Shown: positions 15,696 to 23,916 of the stretch, in pieces | Layout of the letters: each line of letters opens with the position of its first letter | How positions within the stretch are numbered: position 1 is the first letter of the stretch | DNA from: Chloroflexota bacterium | GTDB taxonomy: Bacteria; Chloroflexota; Limnocylindria; Limnocylindrales; CSP1-4 | Assembly (NCBI GenBank): GCA_021789435.1 | Contig: JAJYJO010000006.1 | Span: 1-56,855, forward strand | Reading direction: 5' to 3' | Length of the DNA: 56,855 nucleotides | Notes under the pieces: model-generated | The model's input: the letters and a program-made list of their open reading frames with translations, nothing else | The model's database searches: none | What the model was told of the DNA's origin: nothing | Translations under genes and position numbers: made by a program

Positions 15696-16325
15696 GTGAG
15701 CGAACGACGGGCCGAAAGCGACGCCACCGCAGTCTCCGCCGGCGGGAGCGCGGTTCCCGCCGGCCGGAGCGCAGTCCCGCCGGAGACGGAGGGAGACCGG
15801 CGGGTCGATCCCGCGTCGTTCCGCGAGGCCCTGGGCCACTTCGCGACCGGCGTGACGGTGGTGACCACGATGGACGGCGAGCGGCCCTGGGGCACCACCG
15901 TCAATGGCTTCAACTCGGCCAGCCTCCGCCCGCCGCTCGTGCTCGTGGCCTTCGACCGGAGCCGGCGGATCGTGCCGGCTCTTCTGGCCAGCCGCCGGTT
16001 CGCCGTCAACATCCTGGGCGAGGACCAGCAGGCCCTGTCGGACTGCTTCTCCGGCGCCCCGGTTCAGCCGGATCGCGAGGGCTTCTGCGGGGCAACCTGG
16101 CATCCGGGTTCGACCGGGCTGCCGATCCTCGACGCCGCCGTGGCCAGCCTGGAGTGCAGCCTGGTGGACGTCCACCCTGCCGGCGACCACGACCTGTACA
16201 TCGCCCGGGTGGATGCCGTCTCGCACGCCGCCGGCCACCCCCTTCCGCTGCTCTACTATCGCGGCCGATACCTTCGGATCGAACGGGCCACGGCCCTCGA
16301 CCTGGAGGGCAAGCCGGAGCGTTAG
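15696..16325 (+). CDS. Flavin reductase (DIM6/NTAB, FMN-binding split-barrel)
   Basis: A 209-residue flavin reductase-like protein. The first 35 residues are a low-complexity Ala/Ser/Gly/Pro-rich lead; the domain begins at FREALGHFATGVTVVTTMDG and continues with GTTVNGFNSASLRPPLVLVAFDR, RFAVNILGEDQQALSDCFSG and LYIARVDAVSH. These proteins reduce FMN/FAD with NAD(P)H, often for a two-component oxygenase. It heads the plus-strand block of CoA catabolic genes, so it could supply reduced flavin or electrons there, although a PaaA/PaaC-type oxygenase normally uses a PaaE-type reductase. The GTG start is chosen from the TATGCT box 6 bases away. Confidence 0.85.
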   Translation: MSERRAESDATAVSAGGSAVPAGRSAVPPETEGDRRVDPASFREALGHFATGVTVVTTMDGERPWGTTVNGFNSASLRPPLVLVAFDRSRRIVPALLASRRFAVNILGEDQQALSDCFSGAPVQPDREGFCGATWHPGSTGLPILDAAVASLECSLVDVHPAGDHDLYIARVDAVSHAAGHPLPLLYYRGRYLRIERATALDLEGKPER

Positions 16326-16345
16326 TCGCGCGTCCAGGAGGCGTC

Positions 16346-17266
16346 GTGCCCACCGTCGCTGCCAACGGGATCGAGATCGGCTACGACGTGGTCGGAGCCG
16401 GGCCGCCGATGGTCCTGCTCCACGGCGCCGGCTCGGCGGCCCGGGTCAACTGGGCCGCCCAGGTGCCCCTCTTCTCGCGGGGCTTCCGGCTCTACCTGCC
16501 GGACGCCCGGGGCCACGCCGCCACACGCTGGGATGTTCGCCAGGGGTTCTCCAACCAGCTCCTGACCGACGACCTCGAGGCCTTCGCCGACGCCCTCGGG
16601 CTGGAGACCTTCCACCTGGTCGGCTTCTCGATGGGGGCGATGACCGCCCTCACCTTCGCCGTCCGTCACCCCGAACGGCTGCGGACCATGGTGCTGGCCG
16701 GCATCGCCATCGAGCGCGAGCCCAGGGTCAGCGTCGCGCGGCACCTGATGGACCCCGATCGGATCGAGCGGGAAGATCCGGCCTGGGCCGCCGAGCTGGC
16801 CGCGCTGCACGATCCCGTCCAGGGAGCCGGGGCCTGGCGGCGGCTGCTGCCGGCGGTCGCGGCGGACGTCGCGCGCCAGCCGCTGCTTGGGCCGCGGGAG
16901 CTGCGCCGGGTCGAGCCGCCGACGCTGGTCGCCTGTGGCGATCGCGATCCGTTCGTGCCGGTCGACCACGCCTGGGGGCTCCGGCGGCAGCTGCCCGACG
17001 GCCGGCTGCTGGTCCTGCCCGACTGCCACCACGAAGTGATGTCCTGCCGGCCGGGCCTTTTCAACGAGGCCTGCGCCGGGTTCTACCGTTCCACCGAGCC
17101 GACGGCCCGCCGCCGAGCGCGGCCGATCGGCTATCGACCGCACGAGCACCCGGCCGGGACGGACACGGCGTGGCTGGAGCAGGCCCCGGCCGAACCGGCA
17201 GCCGAGGCGGCCGGCCCCGCGTCGACCGGCGCGCCAGGCGCGCGGGACGGCTCCGGCACGGCCTGA
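16346..17266 (+). CDS. Alpha/beta-fold hydrolase
   Basis: A 306-residue hydrolase starting at GTG 16346, with AGGAGG upstream. The oxyanion segment VLLHGAGS and nucleophile elbow GFSMG (S95) are clear. An acid is likely in ACGDRDPFVP and the histidine in LPDCHHEVM. The last 40 residues are a Pro/Ala-rich tail not seen in typical family members. It follows the flavin reductase by 20 bases and precedes the EthD-like gene by 36, so the three probably share a transcript. In a CoA-catabolic context it may cleave a ring-opened or lactone intermediate; that is inference. Confidence 0.87.
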   Translation: MPTVAANGIEIGYDVVGAGPPMVLLHGAGSAARVNWAAQVPLFSRGFRLYLPDARGHAATRWDVRQGFSNQLLTDDLEAFADALGLETFHLVGFSMGAMTALTFAVRHPERLRTMVLAGIAIEREPRVSVARHLMDPDRIEREDPAWAAELAALHDPVQGAGAWRRLLPAVAADVARQPLLGPRELRRVEPPTLVACGDRDPFVPVDHAWGLRRQLPDGRLLVLPDCHHEVMSCRPGLFNEACAGFYRSTEPTARRRARPIGYRPHEHPAGTDTAWLEQAPAEPAAEAAGPASTGAPGARDGSGTA

Positions 17267-17302
17267 CCGTCCCCGCCGGGGCGCAAGAGAGGAGGAGGCG
17301 AG

Positions 17303-17641
17303 ATGACCACGCTCCTGGCGATCTACCGCCGGCCGCCGGGTGGGCCCGAGGCGGAGGCCGCCTTCGAGGCTGCCTATCGAGACCGCCACCTGCCGCAGGT
17401 CGCAGCCACGCCCGGCCTGCGCTCGCTCCGCGTCCGGCGCGTCCGGCGCCAGCTCGCCGGCGATGAGGACTTCATCCTGGCGGCGACGATGGAGTTCGAC
17501 GATTGGGCGGCGCTCCGGGCCGGCCTCGGCTCCGAGCCGATGCAGCGGGCCGGCGAGGTTCTCGCCGAGATCGCGCCGGGACTGGTCGCCCTCGTCGCCT
17601 TGGAGGAGGCGCCGGACCTCGAGCCGCCGACACCCGCGTGA
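17303..17641 (+). CDS. EthD-like small ferredoxin-fold protein
   Basis: A 112-residue protein with the EthD-type dimeric alpha/beta barrel pattern: LLAIYRRPP at strand 1, AYRDRHLPQVAATPGLRSLRV (the conserved helix and His), then FILAATMEFDDWAALRAGLGSEP. Such proteins accompany oxidative ring or ether degradation genes, acting as decyclase-like or unknown partners. Its ATG has AGGAGGAGG upstream. Its TGA overlaps the GTG of the next crotonase gene by four bases (GTGA), which implies coupled translation. Confidence 0.8.
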   Translation: MTTLLAIYRRPPGGPEAEAAFEAAYRDRHLPQVAATPGLRSLRVRRVRRQLAGDEDFILAATMEFDDWAALRAGLGSEPMQRAGEVLAEIAPGLVALVALEEAPDLEPPTPA

Positions 17642-18555
17642 GTGAAGCGGTCTCGCTGCGCCGCGACCTGGAGGGGCGCCGGGCGATCGTCACGATCGAA
17701 CGTCCGGCCGTCCTCAACGCCCTGGACCGGCCCACGCTCCTGGACCTCCGGGCGATCTTCACCGAGCTGGCGGCCGACCATGGCCTGGGGGTGGTGGTCC
17801 TGACCGGCTCCGGCGAGCGCTCCTTCTCGACCGGCGCGGACCTCGACGAGCAGGAGGCGTTCCTGGCCCGGCCCAACGACTACTGGGCCTGGATGGGCGC
17901 CTTCATCGACGCGATCGACGCCGTGCGCGACTGCCCCAGGCCGACGATCGCACGACTCAACGGCCTGGTCGTCGGTGGAGGCAACGAGCTCAACCTGGCC
18001 TGCGACCTGGCGGTGGCGGCCGACGACGTCACCATCCGCCAGGTGGGGCCGTCGCGGGGCTCGCTGCCGTCGGGTGGCGCCACCCAGTGGCTGCCCATCG
18101 TGATCGGCGACCGGCGGGCCCGGGAGATGCTCTTCCTGAACCGGCCGATCCCGGCGGCGGAGGCTCTCGCCTGGGGCCTGGTGAACCGGGTCGTGCCGCG
18201 CGCCGGGTTGGACGCGGCGGTCGACGACCTGAGTGTCGAGCTCCTGGCGAAGCTGCCCGAGACGATCCGGGCGACCAAGGCCCAGGTCCACTTCTGGAAG
18301 GACCTGGCCTGGTCCCTGACGATCCGCAATGCCCGCGAGTGGTTCACCCTCCACGCCGCGTCGGCAGAGGTGGCGGCCGGGCTGGACAGCTTCCGCCGCA
18401 GGGAGCTGCCCGACTACGAGGCCCTGCGGGCGGCGATGGCGGCCGCCCCCGGGGGCGGGGCGGCCCGCTCCTGCCCGCGCTGCGGGCGTGGCCCGCTCCC
18501 GGGGGGCTTCCGCTTCTGTGGATACTGTGGTGAGCAGCTCCAAGGAGGCCAGTGA
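17638..18555 (+). CDS. Crotonase-fold enzyme with C-terminal zinc ribbon (non-canonical enoyl-CoA hydratase)
   Basis: A 305-residue crotonase. Residues 10-260 carry the fold (oxyanion segments SFSTGADLDE and LVVGGGNELNLACD). At the usual catalytic glutamate position the sequence is RQVGPSRGSLPSGGATQWLP, without the first Glu, as in the 6-oxocyclohex-1-ene-1-carbonyl-CoA hydrolase (Oah/BamA) and DHNA-CoA synthase branches. The segment TKAQVHFWKDLAWSLTIRNAREWF also resembles Oah more than a plain hydratase. Residues 279-297 form a zinc ribbon (C279/C282, C294/C297) appended to the enzyme. It overlaps neighbours on both sides by GTGA. The reaction is uncertain: hydrolytic ring opening is one possibility. 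Confidence 0.85.
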   Translation: MSEAVSLRRDLEGRRAIVTIERPAVLNALDRPTLLDLRAIFTELAADHGLGVVVLTGSGERSFSTGADLDEQEAFLARPNDYWAWMGAFIDAIDAVRDCPRPTIARLNGLVVGGGNELNLACDLAVAADDVTIRQVGPSRGSLPSGGATQWLPIVIGDRRAREMLFLNRPIPAAEALAWGLVNRVVPRAGLDAAVDDLSVELLAKLPETIRATKAQVHFWKDLAWSLTIRNAREWFTLHAASAEVAAGLDSFRRRELPDYEALRAAMAAAPGGGAARSCPRCGRGPLPGGFRFCGYCGEQLQGGQ

Positions 18556-19370
18556 GCGACGACGTCCGACCGCGCGTGCGAGTCGCCTTCCCGGCGCCGG
18601 CCGGCGGTGCGGAGGGCGGGACGCTCGACCACGTGGCGCTCCTCACGCTCGACCGGCCCGACGTGCGCAACGCCCTCGATTTCGCGCTCCTCGCGGAGCT
18701 GGCGGCCGCGCTCGAGGCGCTCGACCGGACCGGGGCCTGCCACTGCATCGTCCTGACCGGGGCCGGCGACCGGGCCTTCGCGGCCGGGGCCGACATCCGC
18801 GAGCTGGCCGGCGAGTCCCCCATCAGCCTCTACGACGGCCGCAGCTTCGAAACGTGGGAGCGGATCCGGGCCATCCGCAAGCCCCTGATCGCCGCCGTCC
18901 GTGGCTGGGCCCTTGGCGGCGGGAACGAGCTGGCCATGACCTGCGACATGATCGTCGCGGGCGACGACGCGAAGTTCGGCCAGCCGGAGATCCGGCTGGG
19001 GGTGATCCCCGGCGCCGGTGGGACGCAGCGCCTGGCCCGGGCCGTCGGCAAGGCGCGGGCGATGGAGCTGATCCTGACCGGCCGCCCCATGGACGCCCAT
19101 GAGGCCGAGGCGGCCGGCCTGGTCACGCGGGTCGTGCCGGCCGGGGAGACGCTGCCTGCGGCGCTCGAGCTGGCCGGCCAGATCGCCGCCATGCCGCCGG
19201 TGGCCGTCCGGGCCGCCAAGGATGCCGTGGCGCGGGCCTTCGAGCTTCCGCTGGCGGCCGGGCTGGAGTACGAGCGCCGGCTCTTCTTCCTGCTCTTCGC
19301 CGGTGAGGACCAGCGGGAAGGGATGGCGGCGTTCGTTGAGAAGCGAGCGCCGCGCTGGAGCGGCCGCTGA
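18552..19370 (+). CDS. Enoyl-CoA hydratase
   Basis: A 272-residue canonical hydratase. Both catalytic glutamates are present (E146 in GQPEIRLG and E172 in GKARAMEL) along with GAGGTQRLARAVG and the oxyanion segments FAAGADIREL and WALGGGNELAM. It would hydrate trans-2-enoyl-CoA to 3-hydroxyacyl-CoA in the block's beta-oxidation steps (PaaF-like role inferred). The GTG start overlaps the stop of the zinc-ribbon crotonase by four bases. A 20-residue N-terminal lead before the domain is Gly/Ala/Pro-rich. Confidence 0.92.
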   Translation: MSDDVRPRVRVAFPAPAGGAEGGTLDHVALLTLDRPDVRNALDFALLAELAAALEALDRTGACHCIVLTGAGDRAFAAGADIRELAGESPISLYDGRSFETWERIRAIRKPLIAAVRGWALGGGNELAMTCDMIVAGDDAKFGQPEIRLGVIPGAGGTQRLARAVGKARAMELILTGRPMDAHEAEAAGLVTRVVPAGETLPAALELAGQIAAMPPVAVRAAKDAVARAFELPLAAGLEYERRLFFLLFAGEDQREGMAAFVEKRAPRWSGR

Positions 19371-19456
19371 AAGGGGATACCGGGGACGCCGCCTGGGCGG
19401 CCGCGAGACGAGGGTGGTCGGCCGGGGCCGACGGCAGCGAGACGAGGAGGCAGGGG

Positions 19457-20233
19457 ATGGAGCGGGATCTGGCCGGGGGCAGCGATGTCGGCGCCGATCC
19501 CGAGCGCGACCTCGGGGACGAGCCGCCGCCTGCCTGGCGGGTGGCGCCGCCGGACCTCCTCAGCCCGATCGACCCGAACGCCCCCGTCAGCGGTCACGTC
19601 GTCAGCCCGCCGATCCTGGCCGCCTCCGAGGCTCCCGAGCACGACTGGGCGGCAGGCCAGGTCCTCGTTCATCCCGTGCTCAAGCCGGTGGGAACGTCGG
19701 GCGCCTCGTTCGACGACCTGCGCGCGGGTCTCTCCACCGCCCCTGGCAAGAGTCATGCCCAGCCGATCCTGGCCGAGGGCCCGTGCGGGCTGCTCGTCGG
19801 CTATGCGATCCCGGCCGCCGGCTTCGACGTCCTGGTCAACGGGGAGCACCTTCTCTCGTGGGGCGTGGGGCCGGACGAAGTCCACGCGGCGGCGATGCGG
19901 AACCTGGCCGCCTGGTCGGCCGGCGCCGCCTGGACGGACGAGGTGAGCGGCAACCGGCGCCTGCTGTCGAGCGACACCGGCGACGGCTGGGACGCGTCCA
20001 GGATCCTGCTGCCGGAGGTCCGGGCCCACCTCGGCGAAGAGCTGGGGGGCCGGGTTCTCGTGGGGCTGCCGGAGCGGCACCTGCTGCTGGCCGGCTCGCT
20101 GATGCCCGACGACGAGGAGTTCGCGATCCTCTTCCGGGACTTCGTGGTGGAGCACTCCGGCGACGCGGACGAACCGATCGACCGGCGCATCTTCGAGCTT
20201 CGCGGCGGCGAGCTCGTGGAGTTCGCCGGGTGA
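19457..20233 (+). CDS. DUF1444-like protein
   Basis: A 258-residue soluble protein of unknown function. After an acidic, Pro-rich N-terminus, the segments LVGYAIPAAGFDVLVN, WGVGPDEVHAAAMRNLAAW, DTGDGWDASRILLPEVRAHL and LGGRVLVGLPERHLLLAG reproduce the order seen in the DUF1444 (YtpQ) family. ATG 19457 follows GAGGAGGCAGGGG. Its TGA overlaps the GTG of the PaaG-like gene by four bases, so it sits inside the crotonase operon. No catalytic residues can be assigned, and its role in CoA metabolism is not evident. Confidence 0.7.
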   Translation: MERDLAGGSDVGADPERDLGDEPPPAWRVAPPDLLSPIDPNAPVSGHVVSPPILAASEAPEHDWAAGQVLVHPVLKPVGTSGASFDDLRAGLSTAPGKSHAQPILAEGPCGLLVGYAIPAAGFDVLVNGEHLLSWGVGPDEVHAAAMRNLAAWSAGAAWTDEVSGNRRLLSSDTGDGWDASRILLPEVRAHLGEELGGRVLVGLPERHLLLAGSLMPDDEEFAILFRDFVVEHSGDADEPIDRRIFELRGGELVEFAG

Positions 20234-21024
20234 GCCCGGAGACGCGGCCTGCCTTCGGCGCGCTCCGCTACGAGACGGACGCCGGCGTCGCCACGCTCGT
20301 CCTCGACCGGCCGGCCGCGCTCAACGCCCTGGACGGCCAGCTCAAGCACGAGCTGCTGCTCGCCCTCGGCGAGGCGGCCGCCGACCACGCGGTCCGCGCC
20401 GTGATCCTCACCGGCGCCGGCCGCGCATTCTGCGCGGGCCAGGATCTCAGGGAGGCGATCGAGCCGGCCGAGATCGGCCGCGAGGTGCGGGAGCGCTACA
20501 ACCCGATCATCCTTGCCATGCGCCGCCTGGAGAAGCCGATCATCGCCGCGGTGAACGGCGTGGCCGCCGGGGCCGGCGTCTCCCTCGCCCTGGCCGCCGA
20601 CATCTGCCTGGCGGCCGAGCGGGCGAGCTTCAGCCTGGCCTTCGCCCGGGTGGGCCTCGTGCCCGACAGCGGTGCTTCGTGGTTCCTGCCCCGGCGGGTC
20701 GGCTATGCGCGAGCCGCCGAGCTGGCCTTCACGACCGACCCGCTCTCGGCCGTCGAGGCCGAGCGGATCGGGCTGGTCAACCGGGTGGTTCCCGACGACC
20801 GCCTGATGGACGAGGCCCGGGCCCTTGCGGTCCGGCTGGCGACGATGGCCCCGATCGCGCTCGCCCTGACCAAGCGCGCGCTCAACGGCGCGCTGGAACT
20901 CGGCCTGGAGGGGGCGCTGGAGCGCGAGGCGGAGCTGCAGGCCGCGGCTGGGCGGACGGCGGACGCCGCCGAGGGCCTGGCCGCCTTCCGCGAGAAGCGG
21001 CCGCCGCGCTTCGAGGGGCGCTGA
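20230..21024 (+). CDS. paaG: PaaG-like enoyl-CoA isomerase (1,2-epoxyphenylacetyl-CoA isomerase type)
   Basis: A 264-residue crotonase. The region FARVGLVPDSGASWFLPRRVGYARA has Asp146 in PDSG in place of the hydratase's second catalytic pattern, as in PaaG, which isomerises ring-1,2-epoxyphenylacetyl-CoA to an oxepin. The oxyanion segments AFCAGQDLRE and GVAAGAGVSLALAAD and the C-terminal REKRPPRFEGR end are typical. The GTG start overlaps the DUF1444 stop (GTGA). PaaG is predicted from motif and context; a generic enoyl-CoA isomerase is the alternative. Confidence 0.8.
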   Translation: MSPETRPAFGALRYETDAGVATLVLDRPAALNALDGQLKHELLLALGEAAADHAVRAVILTGAGRAFCAGQDLREAIEPAEIGREVRERYNPIILAMRRLEKPIIAAVNGVAAGAGVSLALAADICLAAERASFSLAFARVGLVPDSGASWFLPRRVGYARAAELAFTTDPLSAVEAERIGLVNRVVPDDRLMDEARALAVRLATMAPIALALTKRALNGALELGLEGALEREAELQAAAGRTADAAEGLAAFREKRPPRFEGR

Positions 21025-21088
21025 CGCGATCCGGGGACTTGCCGGGCGGCGATCGGCACGCCGCGCAGCCGCCGACGAACGGGGGACG

Positions 21089-21094
21089 TACGCT
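21089..21094 (+). promoter_or_regulatory. Leaderless-type -10 box before a short leader ORF
   Basis: TACGCT lies six bases upstream of GTG 21101. The short frame opening there ends exactly on the GT87 start. The spacing matches other leaderless-type starts in the window. Confidence 0.35.
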
Positions 21095-21100
21095 CTGGCG

Positions 21101-21139
21101 GTGATGCTGTCTCCGCACCCGGGTGGAGCGAGGCCGTGA
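21101..21139 (+). CDS. Possible 12-codon leader ORF coupled to the GT87 gene
   Basis: GTG-ATG-CTG-TCT... encodes about 12 residues (VMLSPHPGGARP) and stops at TGA 21137-21139, overlapping the GTG of the GT87 gene (21136-21138) as GTGA. Preceded at six bases by TACGCT, it could be a leaderless upstream ORF that delivers ribosomes to the GT87 start. It is short enough to be chance; the coincidence of box, start and overlap is the only evidence. Confidence 0.3.
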   Translation: MMLSPHPGGARP

Positions 21140-22461
21140 CGGACCGGGCCCGGCGCCAGGGGGAGCCCGGCGCGCTCCGCGTGGGGAGGCATGCCGGCCG
21201 GCCGGTCCGGCTGCCGGCAGGCCTGGTGTCCCTCGAGGGCTGGCCGGGCTGGCTGGCCGCCCTGGCCGCCGCCGGCTACATCCTCGCCGCGACGGTCTAT
21301 TGGCGCGTCCCCGACCCGACGGGGATCCCCTTCTGGCTCCTCTGGATCCCGCTGGCCGGCCTGGGCCTGGCCGGCCTGGTCGTGGCGCGGCGCGGCCAGC
21401 CGGCCGAGGGCGCGCTGACCCGCCGGCACCTGCGCCCGGTGGAGGCCCTGGCCGTCGGGGCGGTGAGCGCCATGCTGTTGACGGACGCGGCCGCCGGCCA
21501 GCCGCTGCGCGACCTCGGCATCTACCTCCATGCCGGGGAGCACTTCCTGGCCGGCCAGCCCGTCTACCTCAGCGGGCTGATCCGGGCGGTGCCGACGGAC
21601 CGGACCCTCTACCCCTTCCTCTACCCGCCGTTCAGCCTGCCGTTCTTCGCCCTCCTTGTCCGGCTGCCCTACGCCCTGGCGGCCCTCCTCTGGACGGCGG
21701 CGAACGTGGCCGGGGCCCTGGTGGCGCTGCGGCTCGTGGGGCTTCCCTGGCGCTGGGCGCTCGGCGCTCTGGCCTGGCCGCCGTTCTGGTCGGGGATCTA
21801 CGTCGGCAACGTGGCGGTCCTCTCGTTCCTCCTGTTCGCCGTCGGGCCGTGGCTGGGCGGCACCCTCGTCGTCGGTGCGGCCTTCAAGCTCTACAGCGGC
21901 CTGGCGGCCCTCTGGCTGGTACGCCCGGCCCGCTGGCGGGCCATCGTCGCCGGGGTCGGCATCCTGCTCGGACTGGTGGTCGTGTCACTGCCCTTCGTGG
22001 GCCTCGGCCTGTGGGCCGACTGGGTCCAGGGGCTCCGCTTCTACCAGGCGTCCCAGCCGCTGCTCCCGGAGTACCTGTACGGGCTCGGTCTCGGCCGCTA
22101 CCTGCCGCTGGCGGCCGTTGTCGTCGTCGCCCTGGCGGCGCTGGCCATGGCGGTCCTGGCTCGAGGGCGGGAGGGGCTCGCGCGGCTCGGTGTGGCCACG
22201 ATCGCCGCCTCTCCCTCAGCCTTCGGACACGGCTTCCTGATGGCCGTGCCGGCGCTGCTGACGCTACGGACCGGCTGGCTCTGGCTGGGCCTGGCCGTGA
22301 CTTCGGTCGCGCCCGGGCTTGCCTGGTGGCTCGTCCCGCTGGCGATCGCCGCCGGATGGTTCCTGCCCCCCATCCGGCACGCGGCTGAGGCCCCGGATCC
22401 GCTCCACCCGCTCGGCCGGGCCACGGGCCCCTGGCCGGACGGCGCCCTGCCCACGGACTGA
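21136..22461 (+). CDS. GT87-family polytopic glycosyltransferase (DUF2029)
   Basis: A 441-residue membrane protein with about ten hydrophobic helices. The conserved GT87 region DLGIYLHAGEHFLAGQPVY has the D-x-x-x-Y catalytic/lipid-sugar motif, followed by YPFLYPPFSLPFFALLVRLPY. Members use polyprenyl-phosphate sugars, such as mannose, to build envelope glycolipids. GTG 21136 overlaps the short leader ORF. It interrupts the catabolic block and is probably a separate function. A Pro-rich C-terminus of 30 residues is unremarkable. Confidence 0.82.
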   Translation: MTDRARRQGEPGALRVGRHAGRPVRLPAGLVSLEGWPGWLAALAAAGYILAATVYWRVPDPTGIPFWLLWIPLAGLGLAGLVVARRGQPAEGALTRRHLRPVEALAVGAVSAMLLTDAAAGQPLRDLGIYLHAGEHFLAGQPVYLSGLIRAVPTDRTLYPFLYPPFSLPFFALLVRLPYALAALLWTAANVAGALVALRLVGLPWRWALGALAWPPFWSGIYVGNVAVLSFLLFAVGPWLGGTLVVGAAFKLYSGLAALWLVRPARWRAIVAGVGILLGLVVVSLPFVGLGLWADWVQGLRFYQASQPLLPEYLYGLGLGRYLPLAAVVVVALAALAMAVLARGREGLARLGVATIAASPSAFGHGFLMAVPALLTLRTGWLWLGLAVTSVAPGLAWWLVPLAIAAGWFLPPIRHAAEAPDPLHPLGRATGPWPDGALPTD

Positions 22462-22568
22462 TCCCCCGAGGATGCTGAAGGGCCGGTTTCCGACAAGGTC
22501 TGCCTCCGAGTCGGCCGCCGAAGAGATCGGCCGCCGCCGGCCGTCCCGGTCGCCGGGCTGCCGGGGCC

Positions 22569-23744
22569 TCAGCGCCAGATCGGCCGCTCGAGCCGGCCCC
22601 GGAGGAGGCGGCCCTCCGTGAAGCGCTCCATGCCGAAGGGCGCGAGGTCGACCGTGGTGGAGCTCCCGTCGACGATCAGCTCGGCCATGGCCGCCCCGAC
22701 GGCCGGGGCGATCTTGAAGCCCGTCCCGCTGAAGCCACAGGCCAGGTAGAACCCGTTCGGGCCGCCTGCCGCCGGACCGAGGATCGGCCGCTGGTCGGGC
22801 GTCAGGCCGTCGATGCCCCGCTGGGTGCTCTGCAGGCGCCCCTCGGCCAGGCCGGGGATGCGGCGGCAGATGCGATCCACGACGCGCTCCGGGAAGTCCG
22901 CGGCCGGCGCTCCGGGGCCGTCCTCCGGCTCGCCGCCGATGGCCGCGTCGTCCTCCAGGCCGACCAGGGTCAGCTCGCCGCCCTCCGGCCGGAAGTACAT
23001 GGCGTTGATGTCGTCGATCACCGTCGGGTGCCGGGTCAGCGGTCCGCCGGGCCGGAGGACGAAGGCCGTGTCGTGGCGCCACGTCTCGATCGGCAGTTCC
23101 AGCCCGACCAGCCGGGCCACGCTGCCGGCCCGGACGCCGGCGGCATCGACGACGATCGGCGCGGCCACCGGGCCCTGGCTCGATTCGACGCCGCTGACGC
23201 GGCCGCCGGTCGACGTCACGCCGGTGACCCGGCAGCCCTGCACGAGGCTCGCGCCCCGCTCCCGCGCGCCCGCCAGGAAGCCGGCCGTGGTGGCGCTCGG
23301 GTCGGCGTAGCCCGACTCGGGCTCGTAGGCCGCGATCGCGAAATCGGCCGTCGAGAAGGCCGGGGCCAGGCGCGCCACGTCATCGGCCGTCACCAGCAGG
23401 CTCGGGATGCCGAGCCGCTGGTGCATGGCCACGTTCGACCGGAGGCGCTCCTCGTGGTCCCGCTCCTCGAGTTGAAGGAAGCCGGTCCGGACGAAGCCGC
23501 AGTCGCCGCCGCCCACGAGCTCACGCCAGTTGCGGAACCAGGGGAACGAGGCCCAGGCGAGGCGGGCCTCCGCCTCCAGGTCGTAGTGCATCCGCACGAG
23601 CCCGCTGGAGCGGCCCGTCGCGCCCGACGCCACCGTGGTCGCCTCCAGGACCAGGGGCCGCAGACCGCGGGAGGCCAGGTGGAAGGCGAGGCTCGCCCCG
23701 TGGACGCCCCCGCCGACGATGACCGCATCGGCTGTTCGCTGCAC
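22569..23744 (-). CDS. FAD-dependent oxidoreductase (DAO, sarcosine-oxidase-like)
   Basis: A 391-residue flavoprotein starting at GTG 23744. The dinucleotide motif IVGGGVHGASLAFHLASRG is at residues 9-27 (GxGxxG G11/G13/G16). ATGRSSGLVRMHYD, YEPESGYADPSATTAGFLAGARERG, IVVDAAGVRAG and, at the C-terminus, GPNGFYLACGFSGTGFKIAPAVGAAMAELI are classic for DAO-fold amine and glycine oxidases. A TAGCAT box 7 bases upstream supports this start. It is transcribed against the catabolic block. Substrate is probably an N-methylated amine or D-amino acid, unknown. Confidence 0.9.
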   Translation of the reverse strand: MQRTADAVIVGGGVHGASLAFHLASRGLRPLVLEATTVASGATGRSSGLVRMHYDLEAEARLAWASFPWFRNWRELVGGGDCGFVRTGFLQLEERDHEERLRSNVAMHQRLGIPSLLVTADDVARLAPAFSTADFAIAAYEPESGYADPSATTAGFLAGARERGASLVQGCRVTGVTSTGGRVSGVESSQGPVAAPIVVDAAGVRAGSVARLVGLELPIETWRHDTAFVLRPGGPLTRHPTVIDDINAMYFRPEGGELTLVGLEDDAAIGGEPEDGPGAPAADFPERVVDRICRRIPGLAEGRLQSTQRGIDGLTPDQRPILGPAAGGPNGFYLACGFSGTGFKIAPAVGAAMAELIVDGSSTTVDLAPFGMERFTEGRLLRGRLERPIWR

Positions 23745-23751
23745 GAAGAGG

Positions 23752-23757
23752 ATGCTA
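23752..23757 (-). promoter_or_regulatory. Leaderless-type -10 box before the DAO gene
   Basis: TAGCAT on the minus strand, seven bases before GTG 23744, with CCTCTTC in between and no ribosome binding site. Confidence 0.5.
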
Positions 23758-23916
23758 GCGGTCGGAGGGGGCGGCCGCGCGGCGTCCCGCGCCCCCGCGG
23801 GCCGCGACAGCCCGTCCGGCCGGGCGTACCATCGACCTCCACGGAACCGAGCCTCCCCGGTGCCCCGCGGCGCAAGCCCGGGACGCGGGCGTCCCCCAGG
23901 AGGAGGTCCAGGCGCG

